Shown here: piece by piece, positions 7,271 through 14,946 of the stretch | Layout: each line of letters starts with the position of its first letter | Position numbering within the stretch: the stretch's first letter is position 1 | Source: Bacteroidota bacterium | Lineage (GTDB): Bacteria; Bacteroidota; Bacteroidia; JAADEI01 | Direction: 5' to 3' | Length of the DNA stretch: 32,256 nt | NCBI GenBank assembly: GCA_015490475.1 | Contig: WFXT01000188.1 | Coordinates: forward strand, 1 to 32,256 | The notes under the pieces: model-generated | What the model saw: the letters and a program-made list of their open reading frames with translations, nothing else | What the model was told of the DNA's origin: nothing | Databases searched by the model: none | Position numbers and translations under genes: made by a program

Positions 7271-9602
7271 CATCTCCGCGATGTCTGTGTCCTCCTCGCT
7301 TCGGCTGATGGGGTCTGCCTTGTTGTTTTGGTCTTTGTTGCATATGACGTCGTCCGGTATGATGTTGGTGAACTTTTTGATTTTGTCTCGTAGGCGTCCC
7401 CTCCGTTTCAAAACTTCTTTGTTGTGACGTGTGTTCTTTACGTTGAGGAACTTGCTGTAGCTGCTCTGGTTCTTCAGGTTTAGGAATAAGGGCTTTTCTG
7501 GATAACTTATAGCGCCCCGTGCCTTCTTCTATCTCAATGAGCTTTACTTTTATTTTGTCTCCTACCTTCAAAATTTGCGAAATATCATTAATGTGCTTCC
7601 AGTCTATTTCAGAGATATGCAACAAGCCAATTTTACCTGGCATGAATTCCACCAGTGCTCCAAACGGCTTCAATTCTTTCACTTCACCCTCATATACTTC
7701 GCCTTCTTCAGGCATTTGAGTCATAAGATTAATGTGTTCCGCTGCTGCTTCCACCGCATCTTGCGATTGTCCAGTAATATATACTTTACCCTGGTCTTCT
7801 TCTGGTTCTATGTATATCGTCGTTCCTGTTTTCTCTTGCAATTCTTGAATGGTTCTTCCGGAAGGACCTATAACAAGACCTATCAACTCTTTCGGGATAA
7901 GGACAACTTTAGAACGTGGAACATGGGGCTTTAATTCTTTTCTTGGCTCAGGGATTACTTTTTCCAGTATATCAAGTATTTCCATTCTCGCTTTACGAGC
8001 TTGCTCTAATGCGTTCATTAAAATTTCCTCCGTGATACCACTTATTTTTATATCCATTTGGCAGGCGGTTATTCCGTCTCTTGTCCCAGCTACTTTAAAG
8101 TCCATATCACCAATATGGTCTTCATCTCCCAGAATGTCTGTCAAGATTGCATATTGTCCTGTATCCGGGTCAAAAATGAGTCCCATAGCGATACCCGCAA
8201 CATGTTTCTTAATTGGAACTCCGGCATCCATTAAAGCAAGTGATCCTGCACATACAGTAGCCATAGAAGATGAACCGTTTGATTCAAGAATATCAGATAC
8301 GACACGTACAGTGTAAGGCAAATCATCTTCTGGGGGCATAACACCCTTTAAAGCTCTATATGCAAGATTTCCGTGTCCTATCTCACGCCTTGAAGGTCCA
8401 CGCAGTGGTTTTATTTCTCCAGTGGAAAAAGGTGGAAAGTTGTAATGAACCATAAATTTCGTCTCTTCCTGAATAGTTGGTGTATCAATCAATTGAACAT
8501 CTAAGCGGGAACCTAAGGTAACCGTTGCAAGAGCTTGTGTCTCTCCTCGTGTAAATATAGATGAACCGTGAGTAGCAGGAAGCACATCAACTTCAGCCCA
8601 GATGGGTCTTATTTCGTCAGTTTTCCTTCCATCAATACGGACACCTTTTTCTAATATTAGCTTCCTCATTAATTTCTTCTCCAAGTCGTGAATATATTTG
8701 TTAATCAACAGGCTACTTTCTTTCTTTTCTTCAGGCAATGCCTCAACAAACTCTTCTTTTATTTTCTTAAGTTTTTCACGTCTTTCTTGTTTGGAAGTAG
8801 GGTTGGTAAAAACTTCCATTATTTTATCTGAAAGCTGCTCTTCAACGAGACGCCTCAATTCTTCATCTTCTCCGATAGATTGATACTCTCTAACTTTTCT
8901 ACCACCTTTCAATTGAACAAGCTTCTCTTGTGCTTCAACAAGTTTTTTAATGGCTTCATGAGCATAACTTAGAGCTTCAACCATTTCTTTTTCAGAAACT
9001 TCTTGCATTTCTCCTTCCACCATTACAATGTACTCACGAGTTCCGCCAACAACTATATTTATATCAGCACGCTCCATTTCATCTTCCGAAGGATTAATCA
9101 CAAGTTTTCCATCCACTCGTGCCACCCGAACCTCAGCCATAGGACCATTAAACGGTATATCAGATACCCATATAGCAGCACTGGCGGCTAATCCAGCCAA
9201 TGCATCTGGTGGAACATTCTCATCGGCAGAAAAAAGAGTTATTTTAACTTGAGTTTCGGCATAGTAATCATCAGGGAACAAGGGCCTCAATGCCCTATCC
9301 ACAAGCCTACTCACCAATATTTCGTGTTCAGAAAGTTTGCCCTCACGCTTGAAGAAACCGCCAGGAAATCTCCCTGCTGCAGAAAACTTTTCCTGATAGT
9401 CAACAGTTAAAGGAAAGAAATCCACTCCCTCCTTTAATTCCTTACTAGAAACAACAGTAGCTAAGAGAACTGTCTTGCCACACCTAACCAATGCAGAGCC
9501 ATCTGCTTGCTTAGCTAACTTTCCTGTTTCTATAATTATTTCCTTCCCATCAATTTCAACGCTTACGCTATATGGTTTGGGCGGTTCCACCATTACTGCC
9601 AT
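7251..9602 (-). CDS. pnp: Polyribonucleotide nucleotidyltransferase (PNPase)
   Basis: PNPase degrades RNA 3' to 5' by phosphorolysis as a trimer. The order is two RNase PH-like domains (first with GRFPGGFFKREG, second with RRKTDEIRP-type VRIDGRKTDEIRP and GNLAYRAL), an all-alpha linker, a KH domain (LIGLVIGPSGRTIQEL, about 567) and an S1 domain (about 630-700, with GALVEFMPGKIGLLHISEI). An unusual tail of about 80 residues rich in Gln, His, Arg and Pro ends in an acidic GDDDLYSF. The start is set at ATG 9602 (about 783 residues), preceded by GTGAGT; ATG 9593 is also possible. The frame extends to 9662, but those residues do not resemble the family. It lies 88 bases below rpsO, the classic rpsO-pnp arrangement, in which PNPase often controls its own message. 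Confidence 0.95.
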   Translation of the reverse strand: MAVMVEPPKPYSVSVEIDGKEIIIETGKLAKQADGSALVRCGKTVLLATVVSSKELKEGVDFFPLTVDYQEKFSAAGRFPGGFFKREGKLSEHEILVSRLVDRALRPLFPDDYYAETQVKITLFSADENVPPDALAGLAASAAIWVSDIPFNGPMAEVRVARVDGKLVINPSEDEMERADINIVVGGTREYIVMVEGEMQEVSEKEMVEALSYAHEAIKKLVEAQEKLVQLKGGRKVREYQSIGEDEELRRLVEEQLSDKIMEVFTNPTSKQERREKLKKIKEEFVEALPEEKKESSLLINKYIHDLEKKLMRKLILEKGVRIDGRKTDEIRPIWAEVDVLPATHGSSIFTRGETQALATVTLGSRLDVQLIDTPTIQEETKFMVHYNFPPFSTGEIKPLRGPSRREIGHGNLAYRALKGVMPPEDDLPYTVRVVSDILESNGSSSMATVCAGSLALMDAGVPIKKHVAGIAMGLIFDPDTGQYAILTDILGDEDHIGDMDFKVAGTRDGITACQMDIKISGITEEILMNALEQARKARMEILDILEKVIPEPRKELKPHVPRSKVVLIPKELIGLVIGPSGRTIQELQEKTGTTIYIEPEEDQGKVYITGQSQDAVEAAAEHINLMTQMPEEGEVYEGEVKELKPFGALVEFMPGKIGLLHISEIDWKHINDISQILKVGDKIKVKLIEIEEGTGRYKLSRKALIPKPEEPEQLQQVPQRKEHTSQQRSFETEGTPTRQNQKVHQHHTGRRHMQQRPKQQGRPHQPKRGGHRHRGDDDLYSF

Positions 9603-9690
9603 ACTCACATTATTTTGTGTTATACTCCATCTACAATGCTTAAAAGTAGTGCACTTATGCAATTAACCTTAACCAGAACAAAAGTGTTAA

Positions 9691-9972
9691 TCAACCTCTT
9701 AAACCAAGTTTGTGGACTATGTTACGATATCTGTTAAAGTCCTTTTTCTTCAAGTAGTTAAGCATTCGGCGTCTTTTACCAACCAGCATTTTAAGTGCTC
9801 TAAGTGTTCTGTAATCCTTAGGATGCTGACGCAAATGTTGTGTGAGATGCCTAATCCGGTATGTCCACAATGCAATTTGAGCCTCGGGCATTCCCGGATT
9901 ATACTCTCCAACAACGTCTTTAATGATTTTCTCTTTTTCTTCCTTTGTTAAATAAGACCCACTAACGCTCAT
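9691..9972 (-). CDS. rpsO: 30S ribosomal protein S15
   Basis: A 93-residue protein matching S15, which binds 16S rRNA in the central domain early in 30S assembly. Family signatures include the LTxHLRxHPKDYxxLRALKMLVGKRRRMLNYL stretch and the YRNIVHKLGLR end. The N-terminus (MSVSGSYLTKEEKEKIIKDV) and length are normal for the family. The start ATG is preceded by AGAGGA five bases upstream, one of the clearer Shine-Dalgarno sites in the window. Its own -7 box lies at 9991-9998. Confidence 0.97.
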   Translation of the reverse strand: MSVSGSYLTKEEKEKIIKDVVGEYNPGMPEAQIALWTYRIRHLTQHLRQHPKDYRTLRALKMLVGKRRRMLNYLKKKDFNRYRNIVHKLGLRG

Positions 9973-9990
9973 ACTTCCTCTTTTGTCCTA

Positions 9991-9998
9991 CAAAGGTA
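9991..9998 (-). promoter_or_regulatory. -7 box of the rpsO-pnp operon
   Basis: Read on the minus strand this is TACCTTTG (TAnnTTTG). It lies in the 37-base gap between the DUF2007-like gene and rpsO and would start transcription about 10-13 bases before the rpsO ATG. No -33 TTTG is seen at the right spacing. Confidence 0.4.
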
Positions 9999-10009
9999 AA
10001 ACACAAGCA

Positions 10010-10261
10010 TTAATCGGAAGGTTCCTGTGTCTCTGAAACAGAAGAAAGTAGATCAATAGCCTGCGAATAATATTGTTCCGGAACAAGCACTTTAATTGTA
10101 GCATTACGGTGTAAGTATCTTATCATATAGGCGGAGTCCAGTTGGTTATAAATCACAACGGGAATTTCGTTAGATTCAAGGATTCCTTTAATAAGATGGG
10201 CTTTAAATTCATCCATGCCCTCCCAAACTATGTTCCAACCTTTGCGGATTTCTGGCGCCAT
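10010..10261 (-). CDS. DUF2007-like small signal-transduction-type protein
   Basis: An 83-residue protein resembling DUF2007 (called a putative signal-transducing protein, with a ferredoxin-like fold related to PII). Supporting text: a beta strand WNIVWEGMDEFKAHLIKGILESNEIPVVI at the N-terminus, then a hydrophobic strand IKVLVPEQYYSQAIDLL, as in the family's I-x-V-x-V-P...A..LL ending. The biological role of the family is not known to me. Its start lies 34 bases inside the 3' end of the CPBP gene, so the two are probably translated from one message. A shorter start at Met16 would avoid the overlap but would remove the first strand. Confidence 0.7.
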   Translation of the reverse strand: MAPEIRKGWNIVWEGMDEFKAHLIKGILESNEIPVVIYNQLDSAYMIRYLHRNATIKVLVPEQYYSQAIDLLSSVSETQEPSD

Positions 10262-11265
10262 ATTCCAAGAATTATTATTCCAGCAATGACTAAAACTCCA
10301 CCTATTATGCCGTATAAATCAGGGACATGGAATTCCTGAGGGTTAACAATTTGCAATTTACCCTGTCTGAATAGAAAATGGACTGCCACAGGAACAGAAT
10401 TAAATAATGTATGAACAATAATGGGCATCCATATAGTCCCACTGTAAATGTATAAATATCCCAAAACCAAACCCATTACGAAAATGGGAATAAACTGAGA
10501 AACTGAAAAGTGCAATAAAGCAAACAGAAGAGCAGATACAAACACAGCAAAATGCACAGTGTTAGTAGTTTCATGCAGGTATTTTAGAAATGTCCCTCTG
10601 AAAATGAGTTCTTCTGCAATAGCAGGCAATACCGCCATGATCAATAGTGCATTCCACATTGACTCTGTGGTAGCCTCTGGAACCCACAATAATAAAGCCA
10701 GATTACCCTGCCTCATTACATCCAACGCTTTGAATTTATCTACCAGGTTCTGTGGAATCCATTGAGAAGTGACGTCCATGAGCCAGTAAGTAAATGGAAC
10801 ACTACCTACCACAACAAGCACAATGGACAACCATGCTACTGGGCTTATTGGAAAGCGCCATAGGTCTGAAAAATGTCCGAATAAAAGCATGGCAAACAAA
10901 GCGGGAATCAGAAAAGCGACAGCAGTCTGAACAATAAGTTGATATTTCACAAGCTCATACAGTTGTGTAAGGTAAGTATGCCCTTCTAATAACTTAACTT
11001 CGTCTTTCCACACATTTGCTAATAATGAATCTGCCCTCTCATTTGACCACGACAAGTTTTCTGCCATTTGATAAAATTCTTGCCATGGCACAAGGGCAAG
11101 GTCTCCTTCTGAAATGTTGAATTTAGTTACCGTCGTAGAATAGAGAATCAAATAAGCCACGGCGAAACCCACTCCTGCTAAGGCTATAATAGAAATTAGC
11201 CTTACAATTGGCGGGACATATAATCCCGCGTGTGCAGAAGCCCCCTGATTATTTGCATTACCCAT
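10228..11265 (-). CDS. CPBP-family intramembrane metalloprotease
   Basis: An integral membrane protein of about 345 residues in the CPBP (CAAX protease / bacteriocin-processing, Abi) family. The diagnostic motifs are EELIFRGTF at around residue 215 (EExxxR), then FALLHFSVS (FxxxH) and HTLFNS (HxxxN/S), which together form the intramembrane metal site. Hydrophobic helices precede and surround them: one near the N-terminus (SIIALAGVGFAVAYLIL), one in LIVQTAVAFLIPALFAML, one in WLSIVLVVVGSVPFTYWL, and several around the motifs. I start it at ATG 11265. The frame is open to 11361, but the added residues are charged and overlap the divergent methyltransferase promoter. The substrate is unknown. 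The start is 116 bases from the divergent methyltransferase gene. Confidence 0.88.
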   Translation of the reverse strand: MGNANNQGASAHAGLYVPPIVRLISIIALAGVGFAVAYLILYSTTVTKFNISEGDLALVPWQEFYQMAENLSWSNERADSLLANVWKDEVKLLEGHTYLTQLYELVKYQLIVQTAVAFLIPALFAMLLFGHFSDLWRFPISPVAWLSIVLVVVGSVPFTYWLMDVTSQWIPQNLVDKFKALDVMRQGNLALLLWVPEATTESMWNALLIMAVLPAIAEELIFRGTFLKYLHETTNTVHFAVFVSALLFALLHFSVSQFIPIFVMGLVLGYLYIYSGTIWMPIIVHTLFNSVPVAVHFLFRQGKLQIVNPQEFHVPDLYGIIGGVLVIAGIIILGIWRQKSAKVGT

Positions 11266-11282
11266 ATAGCGTGCTATTTTTG
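11252..11282 (+). promoter_or_regulatory. Promoter of the methyltransferase-uvrA operon
   Basis: TTTG (11252-11255) and TATTTTTG (11275-11282) are 19 bases apart, a full match to TTTG / TAnnTTTG. The -33 element lies just inside the divergent CPBP gene. The predicted leader before ATG 11382 is about 90 bases. Confidence 0.6.
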
Positions 11283-11381
11283 TAAATATACGAATTTTCC
11301 TATTAACGCATTTGGGACGGAACTCATTATGTTCTGAGTTGTCTTTTGATAAAGTGGACATAAATCAAGAACCTTTCAGTG

Positions 11382-12083
11382 ATGAAAGAAGTAAAGGAAA
11401 AAGCCCAGAAAGGGATATTTTCCAGCAAGTATGTTAACGAATTTAAGAGCTACAGGATTTATAAAGAATTTGGACCTGGCGAGAAATTTGACAAAATAAG
11501 GCGTAAAAACACTTTCTGGAAGGAAATCACAGAAGCAATAGCAGTCAGAAACCGCATCAAAAGGTTTTTATTAAGAAACAAAAATGCTAACATTAAGTAC
11601 ATCCTTGACTTAGGATGTGGCAAGGGATTGCTTACCTTACTTTCTGCTTTATTCCACAAGAACCTGCACATATTTTGCATAGACACCGATGAGACAGCCA
11701 ACAGAGACTATATGCACTATTTAAACAATGCTTCCTTTGTCAAAATGGACATCAAAAGTCCGGAACTGGAAAAATTTATTGACTCGCTTGACGGCAACAT
11801 TGTTATGGCAGGTATTCACTTATGTACTGACTTAGCAATCAGATTCCTTGATCTACACAAGAAGTTTGATAAGATAAAATTTAGCGTTCTGGTGCCCTGT
11901 TGTATTGGCAAATTCCCACATTCCAAATTCAGGTTTATAATTAGAGAGATGGGCATTTATGAAGGATGGTGTGCATATTTGTCATGCATTGCGGGACCCG
12001 GTAAGGTAATCACTGACCGAGACACAGGGATTTTATCCGACAAAAACATAGTTATTTCAATAGACAGGCTTGAAACGGAATAA
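11382..12083 (+). CDS. Class I SAM-dependent methyltransferase, Trm13/METTL25-like
   Basis: A 233-residue Rossmann methyltransferase. Motif I is ILDLGCGKG at about 74-82, followed by the acidic SAM-ribose contact FCIDTD. Two later motifs point to the Methyltransf_32 / Trm13 group: HLCTDLAIRFL at about 143, close to that group's HLCG-x-ATDLxLR, and LVPCCIGK at about 170, resembling its catalytic-side CCxxK/H block. Trm13 methylates the 2'-OH of tRNA position 4 and METTL25-type proteins have other RNA-linked roles; the substrate here is unknown. A GTG immediately upstream (11379) could also be the start. uvrA begins 17 bases downstream, so the two are probably one transcription unit. Confidence 0.75.
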   Translation: MKEVKEKAQKGIFSSKYVNEFKSYRIYKEFGPGEKFDKIRRKNTFWKEITEAIAVRNRIKRFLLRNKNANIKYILDLGCGKGLLTLLSALFHKNLHIFCIDTDETANRDYMHYLNNASFVKMDIKSPELEKFIDSLDGNIVMAGIHLCTDLAIRFLDLHKKFDKIKFSVLVPCCIGKFPHSKFRFIIREMGIYEGWCAYLSCIAGPGKVITDRDTGILSDKNIVISIDRLETE

Positions 12084-12100
12084 CCAAACGTCACACACTT

Positions 12101-14875
12101 ATGTTTGAACATGGTGCCATAGAAGTAATCAACGCAAGAACTCACAATCTGAAGAATGTTTGCATAAAGCTACCAAGATATAAACTAATTGCCATCACGG
12201 GTGTAAGTGGCTCTGGCAAAACATCCCTTGCCATTGATACAATTTATGCAGAGGGACACAGGCGCTACACAGAAAGTTTGTCCACATATGCACGGCAATT
12301 TTTTCAGCGTGTGCAGGGTCCTGATGTTGATGACATCAAAGGTTTGTCTCCTGCTATTGTTCTACAGCAAAAAAATCCCTCCCATAACCCGCGCTCTATA
12401 GTTGGGACAGCAACTGAGATATATGACTTTTTGCGAACATTATTTGCGCGAGTAAGCACATTAATAGACCCAGAAAGTGGCATTGAAATAAAACCGTGGG
12501 AACCCGCTCAGGTTACAGAATACATATTACGAAATTTTAAATCAGCCGACCACATACTAATAGGATTTCCCATCAAGGTTAAATTACAAAACTTAGAACC
12601 CGATGAGTTAAGGCGATTGGGTGTAAGAAGAATCTGGTATAATAACGTAATATACCCTCTGGAAGTCTTGAGCGACATACTTGCAGGAAAATCTCTTGAA
12701 AGTAAAATATTTGCCATTATTGACCGTATTCCTTTTTCACAACCGCTTCAGGTAAAAGAGAGGCTACTTAACTCTATAAAGTCTTCATTTGATATAGCCA
12801 ATAGCGTTGTTATTATATACGACGGTAAGACTCTCTTTTTCAGCAAACACAGGGAAACGCTAACAAAACAATTTCCACCTCCATCGGAAGACCTATTTAG
12901 TTTCACAAGTCCGCAGGGTGCCTGTCCAGAATGCAACGGCTTTGGTAACATACTTGTCCTTGATAAAACCAAGATATTTGACTATTCAAAAAGCCTTCGC
13001 TTTGGGGCTATCAAGCCATGGCGATGGCAATACTACTATTTGCTTGAAGATATACTATGGTTTGCCCAGAAAAAAGGCATAAACATAGACAAACCATTTG
13101 GACAGTTGTCTCCGGAAGAACAAGAATTAATCTGGGAAGGGGCTCCCGAAGAAGGCATCACGGGGGTCAAGCAATTCTTTGAATCTCTTGAATTATCAAG
13201 ATATGACATTAATGCCAGAGTAACACTATCAAAGTATAGAAGTGCTATTACTTGTCCGTCTTGCCGTGGTGTAAGATTGCGTTCAGAAGCACTGGCATAC
13301 AAAGTAAATGGTTATTCCATAGGTGACATGTTAAGTATGAGCATAAGTGAATTGCATAACATTATACAATCGTGGGAATTTCCTCCAGAGCAAGCGAAAC
13401 TGGTTAATATAGTCATTGAAGAAATACTCTCCAGAACACAGTACCTGATTGATTTGGGACTTGGATATTTGACTCTGAACAGGGAAACGAGGACTCTATC
13501 AGGAGGTGAGATGCAAAGAATCCAACTGGCTCGCTTTATGCGTTCTTCACTTATACACACTCTCTTTGTGCTTGATGAACCGAGCGTAGGGCTTCATCCT
13601 GCAGACACCCAACGATTAATTAAAGCCCTCCACAGACTTAGGGACTTACGCAACACTATCATTGTAGTGGAACACGACCAAGATGTTATTAAATCAGCAG
13701 ACTATGTGATAGAGATGGGACCCGGCAGTGGGCGTAATGGTGGTCAGGTCATTTTTGCAGGAACTGTGCAAGACTTGAAAAAAACAGAAACAAGTCTCAC
13801 AGGAAAGTATTTAAGTGGCAAACTGAAAATAGGCAAAATCATTCCAGAGATAAATGATGAGTCAAAAGGGTATTTCATCTTGAAAGGGGCTTCCTTAAAC
13901 AACCTTAAAAATATTGATGTCAGCATTCCTTATGGTAGAATCACTGTTATCAGTGGTGTTAGTGGTTCTGGTAAAACATCGCTTGTAAAAGGACTTCTAT
14001 ATCCTGCTCTGTTAGGTGAACTGCCTGAAGAATTGGAAAGTTTTGAGATCTACGGCGACATTCCTGACCTTCAAGTTGAATTAATGGACCAGGGATTTAC
14101 TTACAAAAACAAGAGGTCCTCCCCTGTAACATACATAAAGGTTTTTGACAAGATAAGGAAATTGTTTGCTTCAACACCCAAAGCACAACAGGCAGGTATT
14201 AAAGACTCCTTTTTCTCTCCTAACAGGCCAGGTGGCAGATGCGAAACATGCCAGGGTGAAGGGGTCGTTAGGGTGGAAATGCAATTTCTGGCAGATGTAG
14301 AACTGGTGTGTGAAGAGTGCAAAGGAACAGGATTTCAAAGTTTTATCCTTGACATAACACTCAATGGTAAAAACATCCACGAAGTATTAAATTTTACCAT
14401 TGACGAAGCAATTGATTTCTTTTCTGAATATGAAGACATAGTGAAGCCATTGCAAACCATCCAACAGGTAGGGTTGGGTTACCTGCTATTAGGTCAGCCA
14501 TTAACAACTTTATCCGCAGGGGAAGCACAGAGGCTTAGAATGGCTCGTTACCTTAATGTAGTCAAACAAAAACCTACAGTGCTAATATTTGATGAGCCAA
14601 CCATTGGTCTTCATCAGGCAGATATAAGCAAACTACTTAATGCGTGGAAAACTCTAATAGAGAAAAATCCTGACGTTACCATTGTTGTCATTGAACACAA
14701 TTTAGATGTGATTTGGAATGCCCACTGGATGATTGAGTTGGGACCTGGCAGTGGTCCCGATGGTGGAAAGATTATCTTTACTGGAACTCCCGAAGATGCA
14801 ATTAAGTCTCCTTCTTCATTAACAGGGAAATATCTTGCAAGACACATAAACCAGCTTGCTAATACAAGCGTGTAA
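12101..14875 (+). CDS. uvrA: Excinuclease ABC subunit A
   Basis: UvrA recognises bulky DNA lesions as a dimer and loads UvrB for nucleotide excision repair. The 924-residue protein has both ABC modules: Walker A GVSGSGKT at 34-41 and again at about 619; signature LSGGEMQR at about 466 and LSAGEAQR at about 804; Walker B LFVLDEPSVGLH and VLIFDEPTIGLH. The C-terminal zinc module is complete (CETC and CEEC around 714-740). Of the N-terminal zinc sites only CPEC (near 282) and CPSC (near 386) remain; the partner positions read FFSKHRE and LIDPESG. The second signature has Ala for the first Gly of LSGGE. The partial zinc loss is, as I recall, common in Bacteroidota UvrA. Confidence 0.95.
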   Translation: MFEHGAIEVINARTHNLKNVCIKLPRYKLIAITGVSGSGKTSLAIDTIYAEGHRRYTESLSTYARQFFQRVQGPDVDDIKGLSPAIVLQQKNPSHNPRSIVGTATEIYDFLRTLFARVSTLIDPESGIEIKPWEPAQVTEYILRNFKSADHILIGFPIKVKLQNLEPDELRRLGVRRIWYNNVIYPLEVLSDILAGKSLESKIFAIIDRIPFSQPLQVKERLLNSIKSSFDIANSVVIIYDGKTLFFSKHRETLTKQFPPPSEDLFSFTSPQGACPECNGFGNILVLDKTKIFDYSKSLRFGAIKPWRWQYYYLLEDILWFAQKKGINIDKPFGQLSPEEQELIWEGAPEEGITGVKQFFESLELSRYDINARVTLSKYRSAITCPSCRGVRLRSEALAYKVNGYSIGDMLSMSISELHNIIQSWEFPPEQAKLVNIVIEEILSRTQYLIDLGLGYLTLNRETRTLSGGEMQRIQLARFMRSSLIHTLFVLDEPSVGLHPADTQRLIKALHRLRDLRNTIIVVEHDQDVIKSADYVIEMGPGSGRNGGQVIFAGTVQDLKKTETSLTGKYLSGKLKIGKIIPEINDESKGYFILKGASLNNLKNIDVSIPYGRITVISGVSGSGKTSLVKGLLYPALLGELPEELESFEIYGDIPDLQVELMDQGFTYKNKRSSPVTYIKVFDKIRKLFASTPKAQQAGIKDSFFSPNRPGGRCETCQGEGVVRVEMQFLADVELVCEECKGTGFQSFILDITLNGKNIHEVLNFTIDEAIDFFSEYEDIVKPLQTIQQVGLGYLLLGQPLTTLSAGEAQRLRMARYLNVVKQKPTVLIFDEPTIGLHQADISKLLNAWKTLIEKNPDVTIVVIEHNLDVIWNAHWMIELGPGSGPDGGKIIFTGTPEDAIKSPSSLTGKYLARHINQLANTSV

Positions 14876-14889
14876 GGCAAACTTTTACA

Positions 14890-14921
14890 TTTGCAACAGG
14901 ACATTAAAATGTTTAATTTTA
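14890..14921 (+). promoter_or_regulatory. Promoter of the FG-GAP protein gene
   Basis: TTTG (14890-14893) and TAATTTTA (14914-14921) are 20 bases apart; the -7 box has one mismatch to TAnnTTTG. The ATG at 14947 follows about 25 bases later. The -33 TTTG is also the right arm of a small inverted repeat, GCAAA-N8-TTTGC, after the uvrA stop. Confidence 0.45.
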
Positions 14922-14946
14922 TGAATAACAGGAATTAGCATTTACA

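Noticed and set aside
7274..7411. 46-codon N-terminal extension of the GDPD-like gene inside pnp
   Set aside because: The lipoprotein signal peptide begins at the later ATG; the extension is a shadow of the Gln/Arg-rich pnp tail in another frame.
7849..8316. 155-codon open frame on the plus strand inside pnp
   Set aside because: It is antisense to the well-supported KH and RNase PH codons of pnp, has Ser/Ile-rich low-complexity content and no recognisable motif or start context.
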